Notes: generated from the letters alone by a model not told the origin. A stretch of DNA of 64,000 bases from Myxococcus sp. RHSTA-1-4 (GCF_020037125.1 NZ_JAIQDG010000023.1:1-64000); one strand, 5' to 3'. Shown: positions 1-8,577, numbered from the stretch's first letter. Numbers and translations are program-made.

Positions 1-133
1 CCCCCACTCCTGTCCAACCCACCCGGTAACTCCGCGTAACTCCTACCCCAAACTGCCAGGAAGATGCGATCGCCCTGCTCGCCCCCTGGAAAGCGAGACT
101 CTCCATCGAGCGGCAAGGGCGCCCACGTCCAGC

Positions 134-1156
134 TCATCGACCCCGAGAAGGACGGCGCGGACCTCGCCGACCACCTCGCGCGTGGGCCCTCGCGAGCTGC
201 GCCGCCTTGAGCAGCGCCTCCACCATGGGCACGCAGCTCGCCTCGCCCTTCCCGGCAATCGCATAGGCCGTGCCGTGGTCCGGCGACGTACGCGGCACCG
301 GCAGCCCCAGCGTCACATTCACCGTGCGCTCGAAGTCCAGCGCCTTGGCCGGGATGAGGCCCTGGTCGTGGTACATGGCCAGCACCGCGTCGTACCGCTC
401 GCGGATGCGCTCCGGCTGCGCGAAGAGCCCGTCCGCCGGGATGGGCCCGTCCGCGTCCACCCGCGCCGCGCGTGCCTTGCGGATGGCGGGGCCAATCACC
501 TCCACCTCCTCGCGGCCCAGCAGCCCTCCCTCGCCCGCGTGTGGGTTGAGCCCCAGCACGGCGATGCGCGGGCGCCGGCCCACCACCGGCTCCAGGCTCC
601 GTGACAGCAGCTTGAGCCGCGCCGTCAGCCCCTCCACGGTGAGCAGCCTCGGCAGCTCCGCGACGGGCACGTGGTTGGTGGCCAGCGCCACGCGCACCCG
701 GGGCCCGTCCATCAGCATCATCACCTCCACGCCGAAGGCCTCCGCGAGCACCTCCGTGTGGCCCATGAAGGGGATGCCCGCGCGCGAAATCTGCTCCTTC
801 GACACCGGCGCCGTGCACAGCGCGTCCACGTGCCCCGCGCGCATCGCCTCAATCGCGGTCATCACGTACGCGTGCTGCGCCCGGCCTCCCGCGCGGGAGG
901 GGCGGCCCGGCACGCGGTCCTTCTGGTCCAGCCGCGTCACCTCCACCACGGTGGGGCCGTCCACGCGGCCCAGGGCACCGGGCTCCACGCGTGCGTACCG
1001 GCGGAAGACGGGGAAGCGCTCCAGGGTGGGCCCGTCCCCGAAGACGACGGGGACGAGCGCCTTGCGCAGCGTGGGGAGCGCCAGGGCCGCGGCCGTCACC
1101 TCCGGCCCGATGCCCGACACGTCACCCAATGAAATGCCGACGAGAGGAGGACTCAC
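134..1156 (-). CDS. pdxA: 4-hydroxythreonine-4-phosphate dehydrogenase
   Basis: Oxidises 4-phosphohydroxy-L-threonine in the DXP-dependent pyridoxal phosphate pathway (cytoplasm, metal dependent). From the GTG at 1156 it is about 340 residues, close to the usual 330. The three family metal-ligand histidines are visible in ATNHVPV (about H162), NPHAGEGG (H206) and MYHDQG (H263), and the SPDHGTA stretch near the C-terminus is typical. A TTG at 1177 is an alternative in-frame start, but it lies in a hairpin. The last 15 or so residues are an Arg-rich tail beyond the normal end. It lies directly downstream of a surA-like gene, the same neighbour order as E. coli surA-pdxA, so co-transcription is likely. 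The identity is secure; the start is not. Confidence 0.93.
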   Translation of the reverse strand: MSPPLVGISLGDVSGIGPEVTAAALALPTLRKALVPVVFGDGPTLERFPVFRRYARVEPGALGRVDGPTVVEVTRLDQKDRVPGRPSRAGGRAQHAYVMTAIEAMRAGHVDALCTAPVSKEQISRAGIPFMGHTEVLAEAFGVEVMMLMDGPRVRVALATNHVPVAELPRLLTVEGLTARLKLLSRSLEPVVGRRPRIAVLGLNPHAGEGGLLGREEVEVIGPAIRKARAARVDADGPIPADGLFAQPERIRERYDAVLAMYHDQGLIPAKALDFERTVNVTLGLPVPRTSPDHGTAYAIAGKGEASCVPMVEALLKAAQLARAHARGGRRGPRRPSRGR

Positions 1157-1171
1157 GGCGGCGCAGCATCT

Positions 1172-1197
1172 CCCCAACCCCCTCGTGGGGGAAGGGG
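1172..1197. repeat. GC-rich inverted repeat between surA-like gene and pdxA
   Basis: CCCC-AA-CCCCC, a TCGT loop, then GGGGG-AA-GGGG: a 9-bp interrupted stem in the 47-nt gap between the surA-like stop and the pdxA start. There is no T-run on either side, so it is not a canonical terminator. It could be a processing or attenuation hairpin, or a dispersed palindrome. Confidence 0.5.
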
Positions 1198-1203
1198 CGC
1201 TGG

Positions 1204-2178
1204 TTACATATTCACCTTCACCTCGACGTTGGCCTTCTGCCGCAGCTCGGCCACGTACTGCTCCAGGGCCTTCTCCGTCTTCTCCTGGCCCAGCTTCGCC
1301 TCCAGCTTCGGGCGCATCTCGTCGTACGAGGCGGCCGCCACCGCGCGCTTCTCCTCCACCTTCAGCACGTGCCAGCCGAAGTTGGTGCGCACCGGGGCGC
1401 TCACCCCGCCCTCCTCGAGCGCGAAGGCCGCCTTCTCGAAGGCCGGCACCATGACGCCGCGCTTGAACCAGCCCAGGTCGCCGCCGTCGGCCGCGCTCGG
1501 GCCCTCGCTGCGCGCGCGGGCCAGGGCGGCGAAGTCCATGCCCGGCCGCCGGGCCTCGGCGGCGATGGCCTCCGCCTTCTTGCGCGCGGCCTCCACCTGC
1601 TCCGGCGTGGCCTTGGGGTCCACCTGCACCAGGATGTGGCGCGCGTGGACCTCCGAGTCCTCGCTCTCCCCGCGCGCGTACTGCGCGTAGGCGGCCTTCA
1701 GGTCCTCCTCCGTAATCTTCACCTTGGCGCCCACCTTCATGCGCAGCAGCCGGTCGCGGAGGATCTGCTTGCGCAGCATGTCCCGGTAGCTGGCCAGGGT
1801 GTAGCCCTCGCTGGCCAGGAGCTGCTCGAACTGCGCCGGGTCGGTGATGTTGTTGCGCTCGCGCACGTCGCGCACCAGCTCATCCACCTCGGCCTCGGTG
1901 GCGGTGATGCCGAGCTCGGCAATCTCCGACTCGAGCAGCTTCTCGCCGATGAGCGTGTCCAGGGCCGTCTTCATCAGCAGCGCCCGCTGCTCGGCGCGCT
2001 TCCTGGGGTCGGGGTTGTTGACGCGTGCCATCTCCGGCGCCGCCCGCTGCTGCACCTCGGACAGGGTGATGATGTCGCGGTTCACCACCGCGGCCACCCG
2101 GTCCACCAGCTCCGCGCGCGCCGCCGTGCCGCTCCCGAGGAGCGCCGCCGCCGCGATGACTGCCATGTGCTTCTTCAT
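1204..2178 (-). CDS. SurA-like periplasmic peptidyl-prolyl isomerase
   Basis: A 324-residue exported chaperone/PPIase. The ATG at 2178 is chosen because an AAAGG Shine-Dalgarno lies 9 nt upstream and a signal peptide follows at once (MKKHMAVIAAAALLG, cleavage after ARA); an earlier in-frame start would only add an unconvincing N-terminus. A SurA_N-like helical region (VDRVAAVVNRDIITLSEVQQ) covers about residues 25-170. One parvulin (PpiC) domain follows at about 175-285, with HARHILV, GGDLGWFKRG and NFGWHVLKVE. E. coli SurA has two parvulin domains; here there is one. It probably escorts outer-membrane proteins. It is the third of three consecutive PpiC-type genes and precedes pdxA. Confidence 0.87.
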   Translation of the reverse strand: MKKHMAVIAAAALLGSGTAARAELVDRVAAVVNRDIITLSEVQQRAAPEMARVNNPDPRKRAEQRALLMKTALDTLIGEKLLESEIAELGITATEAEVDELVRDVRERNNITDPAQFEQLLASEGYTLASYRDMLRKQILRDRLLRMKVGAKVKITEEDLKAAYAQYARGESEDSEVHARHILVQVDPKATPEQVEAARKKAEAIAAEARRPGMDFAALARARSEGPSAADGGDLGWFKRGVMVPAFEKAAFALEEGGVSAPVRTNFGWHVLKVEEKRAVAAASYDEMRPKLEAKLGQEKTEKALEQYVAELRQKANVEVKVNM

Positions 2179-2240
2179 ACCGAGCATCCTTTGCGCACCC
2201 CACCGGGCCCGTCCAGCCGCCGTCCCGGCTTTCGATTCCG

Positions 2241-3236
2241 TCACTTCGCCGCCTGCTGCGGCGCTGCCGGCTTTCCGCGAATGGCCTGCACGGTGGCCTC
2301 GTTCACCTGGACCTGCGCCTTCTCCCGCAGCTCCTTCTCGAACGCCTCCTGCGCCTCCGCGCGCTTCTTCTCCAGCAGCTTCGCTTCCACCAACTGCCGC
2401 ACCTCGGCGAACTCCCGCTTGCGTGCCGGCTTGCGCTCCAGCACGCGGAACAGGTGGTACCCGTACTCGGTGGACACCACGTCCGAAACCTGCCCCACCC
2501 CGAGCTTGAATACCACCTCGTCGAAGGCCGGCGGCATCTGCCCGCGCGGAAAGAAGCCGAGGTCTCCTCCCACCTTGCCGTCCGCGCTGAGGGAATAGCG
2601 GCGCGCCAGGTCCGAGAACTTCTTGCCCGCCTTGAGCTGCGCCTGGACCCGCCGCGCCTCGTCCAGCCCCTTCACGACAATCTGCGCCGCGTGGACCTCC
2701 TCGGCCTCGTGGAAGTCCGCCTCGTGCGCGGTGTACCAGGCGCGCAGCTCCTCCTCCGTCACCGCCACGCGCGAGTAGACGTGGCTGGCGAACAGCTTCT
2801 CAATCGTCAGCCGGCTGGCCTCTTGCGTGCGCAGCTCCGCCATGGAGAGCTGCCCCTGGGCCAGCACCTCGTTGAAGTTGCCCGCCGGGTAGTCGCCGGA
2901 CAGCCTCAGCACGCCGCGGTCCACCTCCTCCGGAGTCACGGTGATGTTGTGCTGCCTCGCGGCCTGCAGCAGCAGCATCCGGTGGACGTACGTGTCGAGG
3001 AGCGCCCGCTTGAAGGGCTCCACCTCTTCCGGCGTGCGCTGCGGGGCCTCCGTGGAGGCCAGCTCGCGCCACAGCTCGCGCTCGAACTCCTCGCGGCCGA
3101 GCACCTCGCCATTGACGGTGGCGACCACCGACGCGTCGGGGTCCTCCTTCACCGGCTTGCGGCAGGCGGCGCCTGCGCCCAGGCAGAGCGCCAGGGTGAG
3201 TGGGAACAGGAGGGCACGGGTAGGAGGGAAGCGCAT
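2241..3236 (-). CDS. PpiC-type peptidyl-prolyl isomerase lipoprotein
   Basis: About 331 residues from the ATG at 3236. A hydrophobic signal and lipobox (CLGAGAAC) come first, so the mature protein should be lipid-anchored. A SurA_N-like segment (ATVNGEVLGREEFERELW) comes next, then one parvulin domain (HAAQIVVKG, GGDLGFFPRGQMPPAF, EYGYHLFRVLE). An upstream in-frame ATG at 3314 would overlap the previous stop by 4 bp and couple translation, but would place about 26 extra residues before the signal peptide, so 3236 or the ATG at 3251 is preferred. Role inferred: periplasmic folding of envelope proteins together with its two neighbours. Confidence 0.85.
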   Translation of the reverse strand: MRFPPTRALLFPLTLALCLGAGAACRKPVKEDPDASVVATVNGEVLGREEFERELWRELASTEAPQRTPEEVEPFKRALLDTYVHRMLLLQAARQHNITVTPEEVDRGVLRLSGDYPAGNFNEVLAQGQLSMAELRTQEASRLTIEKLFASHVYSRVAVTEEELRAWYTAHEADFHEAEEVHAAQIVVKGLDEARRVQAQLKAGKKFSDLARRYSLSADGKVGGDLGFFPRGQMPPAFDEVVFKLGVGQVSDVVSTEYGYHLFRVLERKPARKREFAEVRQLVEAKLLEKKRAEAQEAFEKELREKAQVQVNEATVQAIRGKPAAPQQAAK

Positions 3237-3310
3237 GCTCGAGTGCCTCATGAAGGGGAGGGGGCGACTCCCATGGGTGGGGATGACCCGGCGGGCCGGC
3301 AAGCGGGGAC

Positions 3311-4315
3311 TCATGGCGCGGGCACCGTGCCGGGCAGGGGGCCGGAGGGCTTGCGCATGGGGGCCCCCACGTCCAGCGGCACCCGCGCGAGCGCGTCCGG
3401 GTCCACCGACAGCGAGAGCTGCTTCTCCAGGCGGGCCAGGTACCCGGCCCAGGCGCGCGAGCGCTTCTCCCCCTCCAGCCGCACGCGCAGCTCCTCACGC
3501 ACGTCGTCCAGGGAGAGGTTCAGCGCGGGCCTCCGCGCGCGCAGCTTCAGCAGGTGCAGGCCGGCCTCCGTCTGCACCACGCCGCTGAGCGCGCCCTCGG
3601 GGGTGAGCGCCCGGACCGCCGCCGCCACCTCCGGCCCGTACGTGGTGGCCAGGGCGTCCTCGGACAGGAAGCGCAGGTCCCCATCCAGCGGCGCCGTGCG
3701 GGGCTCCTCGCTGTGCTCTCGCGCGAGCTGGCCGAAGGCGGCGAAGTCTCCCGCCGGCAGTGCCTTCGCGCGCGCCAGCAGGCCTTCCGCGCGCTGGCGG
3801 GCGGCGGCCACGCGCGCGGCGTCGGAGCGGGGCGCGGCCAGGAAGACGTGCGACACGCGCACGGCCTCGGGCCGGACGAAGTCATCCCGGCGCGCGGCGT
3901 AGGCCTCGGCCACCTCCGCGTCGGTGACGGTGGCGGGGGCCTCCTCCAGTTGCGCGCGCATCAGCCGGTTCACCAGGGCGCGCTTCGTGGCCTCCAGCAC
4001 CTCCGGGTCCTCGTGCAGCCCGCGGGCGACGGCGTCGCGCACCAGCAGGTCGAAGCGGGCCATGGACTCCACGTACTCTCGCCGTGCCTGGGGGGCGAGG
4101 TAGCGCTCGCGCAGCGCGGGGCTCATCTCCTCGAAGCGCCGGGTGAGCTCCTCGGCCGTCACCGCGTCGCCGCTCCAGCGGGCCACCGCCTGTCCGCCCG
4201 CCTGCCGGGTGTGCCGCAGGTCCAGCTCCACGCGGCCCTCGGTGGGCGCCGGGCCCCGGCCGCACGCGGCGGGCGCCAGCAGGGCGAGGGCGAGAAGACG
4301 GGGGGAGACGGACAT
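3311..4315 (-). CDS. degenerate PpiC/SurA-like lipoprotein
   Basis: About 334 residues. The signal peptide ends in a lipobox (LLAPAAC). A SurA_N-like region (ARWSGDAVTAEELTRRFEEM) is followed by a parvulin-like region: RVSHVFLAAP, then DGDLRFLSEDAL where active relatives have GGDLGWF, then TEAGLHLLKL. Overall architecture matches the two downstream paralogues, but the parvulin core is divergent, so chaperone activity is more likely than isomerase activity. Its stop overlaps the upstream-most possible start of the next gene (ATGA). It is the first gene of the folding-factor run. Confidence 0.75.
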   Translation of the reverse strand: MSVSPRLLALALLAPAACGRGPAPTEGRVELDLRHTRQAGGQAVARWSGDAVTAEELTRRFEEMSPALRERYLAPQARREYVESMARFDLLVRDAVARGLHEDPEVLEATKRALVNRLMRAQLEEAPATVTDAEVAEAYAARRDDFVRPEAVRVSHVFLAAPRSDAARVAAARQRAEGLLARAKALPAGDFAAFGQLAREHSEEPRTAPLDGDLRFLSEDALATTYGPEVAAAVRALTPEGALSGVVQTEAGLHLLKLRARRPALNLSLDDVREELRVRLEGEKRSRAWAGYLARLEKQLSLSVDPDALARVPLDVGAPMRKPSGPLPGTVPAP

Positions 4316-4387
4316 GCGCAAGGGGCTTCCCGGTAGCACGCCGGGGAGGGCCGGACAACCCGGAGCCCCCCGGGGCTGTGCGCCTGC

Positions 4388-5440
4388 TCACGGCCGGGTC
4401 GCGTGCGCGGAGAGGAACGCCTCCACCAGGGGGAAGATTTCGTCCGGGGCCCTCCGGCCGAGCACCAGGTCCGCGTGGCCGTAGTCCGCCCCGAAGCCGT
4501 GGGCCCGCCCGGCGACGAGGAACTTCACCGGCCCGCCCAGGTGCTCCTTCGCGCGCGCCACCGCCATGGGCGGGGCCAGCAGGTCCTTGCTCCCCGCCAG
4601 CAGCAGGAAGGGGATGCGCACCTGGGACAGGGACTCGCGGTAGTCGAAGCTCCCGTCGTACGTGGTGAAGCGATTGGTGGAAATCCAACGGGCGAACTGG
4701 CGCCCCACGCCGCCGGCCACGTTGGCGGGCACGTTGGCCAGCGCGCGCCGCACCACGTCCGCCTCCATGTTCTCCGCCAGCATCATGTACCGGCTGAGCG
4801 GGCCGGGCGGCGCGCCGAAGAGGGCGATGCTCGTCACCCGCCCGGTGGGAATCGTCTTCAGCCTGAGCAGCGGCTCCACCCGCTGGATGAAGGTGCGCAG
4901 GCCCGGCTGCACCGCGAAGGTGAAGGGGCTGCCCAGCACGGCGGCGGCGCGCACCGGGGCGGTGGGGTTTCGCGCCAGGTGCGCGTAGAGCGTCAGCCCT
5001 CCCTTGGAGTGCCCGACCCAGAGCACTTCCTTCGCCCCGGTGGACAAGACGGTGCGCACCGCGGTGCGGACGTCATGTTCCGCCTGGTCGTCGAACGTGA
5101 AGTCGCCGCTGTCGCCCGCAAGCCCCCGGCCGCGCAGCTCCAGCACCCACGCCTCGAAGCCCGCGCGGGCCAGGTAGCGCGCCAGGCTGTACTGCTCGTC
5201 GAAGTCCAGGTGGAAGCGGTTGGCGCCCAGCCCGTGGCACAGGATGACGGGCTCCGCGAAGCGGCGCTCCCCTCTGGCGTGGTAGCGGCCCAGGGCAATG
5301 GAGGCCCCGTCGTCCGTGGGCACCCGGTACAGCTCGTCCGGCCGGAAGCTCAGCGTCAGCAAGCCCTCCTTCCCACGGGCCACCGTCCGCGAAAAGAGGT
5401 CCGCCATCCGTCCCAGCCGAGCCACCTGTCTGCGTGTCAC
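4388..5440 (-). CDS. alpha/beta-hydrolase family protein
   Basis: 350 residues from a GTG at 5440; the ATG at 5407 is an alternative. The nucleophile elbow is GHSKGG (about Ser145). An oxyanion-side HGLGANR motif lies near 70, the acid is probably D286 (GSKDLLAPP), and the histidine is H314 or H322. The fold resembles lipase/esterase and PHA-synthase-like hydrolases. No signal peptide is seen, so it is probably cytoplasmic. The substrate cannot be read from the sequence. A gap of about 70 bp separates it from the folding-factor genes on the same strand. Confidence 0.8.
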   Translation of the reverse strand: MTRRQVARLGRMADLFSRTVARGKEGLLTLSFRPDELYRVPTDDGASIALGRYHARGERRFAEPVILCHGLGANRFHLDFDEQYSLARYLARAGFEAWVLELRGRGLAGDSGDFTFDDQAEHDVRTAVRTVLSTGAKEVLWVGHSKGGLTLYAHLARNPTAPVRAAAVLGSPFTFAVQPGLRTFIQRVEPLLRLKTIPTGRVTSIALFGAPPGPLSRYMMLAENMEADVVRRALANVPANVAGGVGRQFARWISTNRFTTYDGSFDYRESLSQVRIPFLLLAGSKDLLAPPMAVARAKEHLGGPVKFLVAGRAHGFGADYGHADLVLGRRAPDEIFPLVEAFLSAHATRP

Positions 5441-5552
5441 CCACCCAGTCTAAGCCCGTCCGCGGGGCCGCGCCGTGTTCATTGGTTGCCCCCACCCACT
5501 CCCGGCAGGGCTGTTGCAGGGGGATGTGCGTGTGATGGCGGGAGGACGCTGG

Positions 5553-5870
5553 ATGAGGCAAGACCGGGCTTTCAAGGAAGCATTGTCATCCTTCATCGCC
5601 ACCGTTTTTCCCACAGATACCCTCCTGCGTGCCCTTCGGGAGATGGAGCGGCACCAGGTGCGGATGCTGGGGGTGGTGGGCGAAGGGGGCGGGCTGCTGG
5701 GGCTGGTCAGCGAGTCTCACATTCTCGCGGCGTGGGGGGGGGACCCCCTGGCGCCCGTGTCCGAGGTGATGGCGAGGGTGACGGCCCCGCCCCGGGAGCG
5801 CCCGCGCCTGCGGCTGTTGCTGCCGAGGCTGCGGAGGAAGCCGCGGGGCCTGCCGGCGGGGAAGAGGTGA
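5553..5870 (+). CDS. single CBS-domain protein
   Basis: 105 residues from the ATG at 5553, chosen for the strong GGAGG at 5541-5545. Residues 10-75 read as a CBS motif: TVFPTDTLLRALREMERHQ, then RMLGVV and LLGLVSESHILAAW. A Pro/Arg-rich basic tail follows. CBS domains usually work as pairs that bind adenosyl ligands; only about one and a half are visible here, so dimerisation would be needed. Function unknown. Confidence 0.68.
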   Translation: MRQDRAFKEALSSFIATVFPTDTLLRALREMERHQVRMLGVVGEGGGLLGLVSESHILAAWGGDPLAPVSEVMARVTAPPRERPRLRLLLPRLRRKPRGLPAGKR

Positions 5871-5907
5871 GGCATGGGGCCGGCGGGAGCGGTACAGTGC
5901 CCGCGCC

Positions 5908-6195
5908 GTGTCGGACGACTCACCTCCCTGGACTGTCTACATGCTGCGGTGCCGCGACGGCACGCTGTACACCGGCGCCACCAACAACCTGGAGCGCCGG
6001 CTCGCCACCCATGGGCGGGGCAGGGGCGCGGCCTATACGCGGGCCCGGCTGCCCGTCACCCTGGTGTGGAGCGAGCCCGTGGGAGACCGGGGCGCGGCCC
6101 TCCGCCGCGAGGCCGCCATCAAGCGCCTGTCTCGCGGAGACAAGCTGCTGCTGGTGCGGGCGCAGCGCCGGACGCCCGCGCGCAAGCGGACATGA
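5908..6195 (+). CDS. GIY-YIG nuclease-superfamily protein (YhbQ/UPF0213 type)
   Basis: 95 residues from a GTG. WTVYMLRCRDGTLYTGATNN is the GIY-YIG core and LERRLATH completes it. The C-terminal half (ALRREAAIKRLSRGDKLLLV) matches the short stand-alone YhbQ-type family. These proteins are implicated in DNA repair or nucleic-acid processing, but the physiological role is not established. It sits alone between the CBS gene and a small lipoprotein. Confidence 0.87.
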   Translation: MSDDSPPWTVYMLRCRDGTLYTGATNNLERRLATHGRGRGAAYTRARLPVTLVWSEPVGDRGAALRREAAIKRLSRGDKLLLVRAQRRTPARKRT

Positions 6196-6366
6196 GGCGG
6201 CGGGACGTCCTGTCTCGGACTGGCGAGCGGGGTGACAGTCCGTGATGGACCCTTCCACCCGCGATGTGACTTCCACCATGGATTCCACGACTTTTGTGGA
6301 AGGGGCGCCGATACCGCCCGCGTGCCGAGGCGTTAGGCTAGGGGCAGTCTTCGCAAGGGGAAGTCC

Positions 6367-6735
6367 ATGTCTCGGCTGTTCGTGGGAGTCGTCGTGGCAC
6401 TGGCGCTGGGGGCACCGGGCCTCGGGTGTCTGGTCAACAATCCACCGCAGGTCACGGTGGGCCCGCGCCCCAACTCGCTGGTCGTGGAGCCGGGGGGCGA
6501 GCTGACGATGCAGCTCGAGGTGACCGACCCGGACGGCGACGAGATGACCTTCGACTGGGCCCAGATTCCGGTCGAGCCGGCGGGCCACTTCAGCGACGTG
6601 CACGCGCGCAACCCCACCTGGACGGCGCCGCAGGTGACGGAGACGACGGTGTACACCCTCACCGTCACCGTGACGGACAAGGAGGGCGGCGGGGTGATTG
6701 GGTCGACGCCCTCGGTGGTGGTGCGGGTCCAGTAG
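6367..6735 (+). CDS. small lipoprotein with PKD/Ig-like domain
   Basis: 122 residues. A signal peptide ends in a lipobox (GAPGLGC), followed by one beta-sandwich module of PKD/cadherin-like type: EPGGELTMQLEVTDPDGDEM, then TWTAPQV and a VYTLTVTVTDKEGG strand with a C-terminal VVVRVQ. Such modules are common in myxobacterial surface lipoproteins. The specific role is unknown. Confidence 0.7.
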   Translation: MSRLFVGVVVALALGAPGLGCLVNNPPQVTVGPRPNSLVVEPGGELTMQLEVTDPDGDEMTFDWAQIPVEPAGHFSDVHARNPTWTAPQVTETTVYTLTVTVTDKEGGGVIGSTPSVVVRVQ

Positions 6736-6749
6736 CCCCGCGGGTGGTG

Positions 6750-7076
6750 TCAGGCGGTGGCGCGGGGCGCCGCGGGCGGAGGCGCGGTGGGCGGCGTCTG
6801 GCCCGCCTGCATCCGGGCCCGGCGGCTGGCGCGGCGGACGAACAGTACGCCCAGCACCAGCATGACGAAGGCGCCGATGCCCGCGCCCACGGCCTGGTAG
6901 GTGAGCACGTCCGAGGCCGTCTTGCGAATCACCTCGGGCAGGTTGCACATCGTCTGCGTGGCATAGGGCGTCTCGTTGTACCAGCCCAGGAAGGACGGGC
7001 CTATCCACGACGCGGCGGCGATGCCCAGCAGGGCTCCCGCGAGGACGAAGTTGAGCAGCGTCTTGGCGGTATTCAT
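6750..7076 (-). CDS. two-helix membrane protein of unknown function
   Basis: 108 residues. Two predicted membrane segments (about 7-25 and 62-82) flank a loop with one cysteine (TQTMCNLPEVIRK). A basic patch and a Pro/Ala-rich tail follow. It is convergent with the upstream lipoprotein gene, whose stop is 14 bp away. I do not recognise the family. Confidence 0.62.
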   Translation of the reverse strand: MNTAKTLLNFVLAGALLGIAAASWIGPSFLGWYNETPYATQTMCNLPEVIRKTASDVLTYQAVGAGIGAFVMLVLGVLFVRRASRRARMQAGQTPPTAPPPAAPRATA

Positions 7077-7164
7077 GGGCAGGCACCTCGGCGGGTTGAC
7101 GACGGGCCGTGCTTAATATGCGCACGGTGCCGCCGCAAAGGATGGAACGTGTTAAGGGAGGGGC

Positions 7165-7443
7165 GTGCCGCTGCTTCCTCTCGCCATCCTGTTCGGTCTC
7201 ATCGCGCTGGTGTGCGCCGCCTTCCTGCTGATTCACGCCTTCCGGCGGAGCGTGGGCACGGGGGTGATGGTGCTGCTCATCCCGTGCTACGTGCTCTTCT
7301 ACGCCTTCAGCCAGTTCGAGCACCCGCGCAAGGGCCTCATCGTCGCCGGCTTCGTGGCCAGCACGGTGCTGGCCGCGGTGTTCCTGGGGCTGGGAGCGCA
7401 TGGCCTGACGGCGATGTCGTCCCGCATGCCGCCGGCCTTCTGA
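7165..7443 (+). CDS. small membrane protein of unknown function
   Basis: 92 residues from a GTG. Three hydrophobic segments occupy about 5-25, 33-50 and 58-78, and leave little soluble sequence. It is followed after 7 bp by a zinc-ribbon membrane protein gene in the same orientation, so the two are probably an operon. No family recognised. Confidence 0.62.
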   Translation: MPLLPLAILFGLIALVCAAFLLIHAFRRSVGTGVMVLLIPCYVLFYAFSQFEHPRKGLIVAGFVASTVLAAVFLGLGAHGLTAMSSRMPPAF

Positions 7444-7450
7444 GGCGCCG

Positions 7451-7873
7451 GTGACGTCCATGGCCACCGGGGCCCGCTGTGCCCTCCACCCGGACGTCTC
7501 CGCGGTGGCCACGTGCGCGCGCTGCGGGAGCTTCCTGTGCGGCGACTGCACGGAGGTGGTGGGCGAGTCACCCTATTGCGCGCCCTGCGTGGCGGTGCTG
7601 CGGCGGGAGGCCCGGCCGTCGTGGGTGGTGCAGGTGGCGCTGGGGCTCAACGTGCTGGGGCTGGTGTGCCTGCCGTGCTCGCTGGCCCTCCCCCTGCCCA
7701 CGCTGGTGGCGGGACTGGCCGGGGTGGTGCTGTCCACGCGCGAGCTGCGGCGCATCCGCCGGGGCGAGGGCCCCGTGCGCGGGCTGATGCAGGCGCAGGT
7801 GGTGCGCGCGCTGGGGTGGGGCAACCTGGTGCTGTCCGCCGCGTGGCTGGTGGCGCTGCTGTGGCTGACGTGA
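7451..7873 (+). CDS. membrane protein with N-terminal B-box-like zinc finger
   Basis: 140 residues. CALHPDVSAVATCARCGSFL, then CGDC and YCAPC, give a Cys/His array like the B-box or DnaJ-type zinc ribbons that start many myxobacterial membrane proteins. Three or four membrane segments follow, with a basic cytoplasmic loop (STRELRRIRRGEGPVRG). The start may be the GTG at 7451 or the ATG at 7460. Function unknown. Confidence 0.68.
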   Translation: MTSMATGARCALHPDVSAVATCARCGSFLCGDCTEVVGESPYCAPCVAVLRREARPSWVVQVALGLNVLGLVCLPCSLALPLPTLVAGLAGVVLSTRELRRIRRGEGPVRGLMQAQVVRALGWGNLVLSAAWLVALLWLT

Positions 7874-7884
7874 GCGCCGGAGGC

Positions 7885-8577
7885 TCACACGCCGCGCGCG
7901 TTCGGCTCCCAGAGGTACTTGTGCATCTGGAGCTGGAAGCGGACGGGGAGCCTGTCCTCGATGACCCACTCGGCGAGCTGGCGCGGGTGGAGCTTGTCGA
8001 ACACGGTGGAGAAGAGGATGCCGTAGGGCTTGTCCAGCAGGCGGTGCTCGGTGATGAGCGCCTTCGACCAGTCGTAGTCCTCGCGTGAGCCGATGACGAA
8101 CTTCAGCTCGTCGCTGGCGTTCATCGACGTGAAGTTGCGGTAGTCGTTGCGCGTGTGCTCGCCCGAGGAGGGCGTCTTCATGTCCACGATTTTGTGGACG
8201 GCCGGGGGCACGAGCCGCACGTCGATGGCGCCGCTGGTCTCCAGCAGCACCTCGAGGCCGGCGGACAGCAGGCCCTCCATGAGCGGGTAGACACCCGGCT
8301 GGAGGAGGGGCTCGCCGCCGGTGACTTCCACGTTGGGGGTGTTGAGCGCCTTCACCTCGGAGATGATGTCGGCGTTCTTCATGCGCTTGCCGCCGTGGAA
8401 GGCGAACTCGCTGTCGCAGTACGTGCAGCGCAGGTGGCAGCCGGTGAGGCGGACGAAGGCGCAGAGCAGGCCGGCGTGCGAGGACTCGCCCTGGACGGAG
8501 AGGTATATCTCCTTCACCACCACGGAGTCGGCGGTGGGGACGAGGCGGGGCTCGATGTGCGGGCGCGCGGCGGGCAT
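7885..8577 (-). CDS. queE: 7-carboxy-7-deazaguanine synthase
   Basis: Radical-SAM enzyme converting 6-carboxy-tetrahydropterin to 7-carboxy-7-deazaguanine in queuosine biosynthesis. The CHLRCTYCD motif carries the CxxxCxxC ligands of the 4Fe-4S cluster; EIYLSVQGE at the N-terminus and VEVTGGEPLLQ are family hallmarks. About 230 residues from the ATG at 8577; a GTG at 8622 would add 15 and neither has a strong Shine-Dalgarno. The other queuosine genes are not in the window. Confidence 0.92.
   Translation of the reverse strand: MPAARPHIEPRLVPTADSVVVKEIYLSVQGESSHAGLLCAFVRLTGCHLRCTYCDSEFAFHGGKRMKNADIISEVKALNTPNVEVTGGEPLLQPGVYPLMEGLLSAGLEVLLETSGAIDVRLVPPAVHKIVDMKTPSSGEHTRNDYRNFTSMNASDELKFVIGSREDYDWSKALITEHRLLDKPYGILFSTVFDKLHPRQLAEWVIEDRLPVRFQLQMHKYLWEPNARGV

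Noticed and set aside
1172-1197. Inverted repeat as a Rho-independent terminator or CRISPR unit
   Set aside because: No T-run on either side, a single copy here, and no spacer/repeat periodicity.
1204-6235. Long plus-strand frames opposite the folding-factor and hydrolase genes
   Set aside because: The translations are Arg/His/Leu/Ala-rich without domains; the minus-strand genes have signal peptides, lipoboxes and catalytic motifs.
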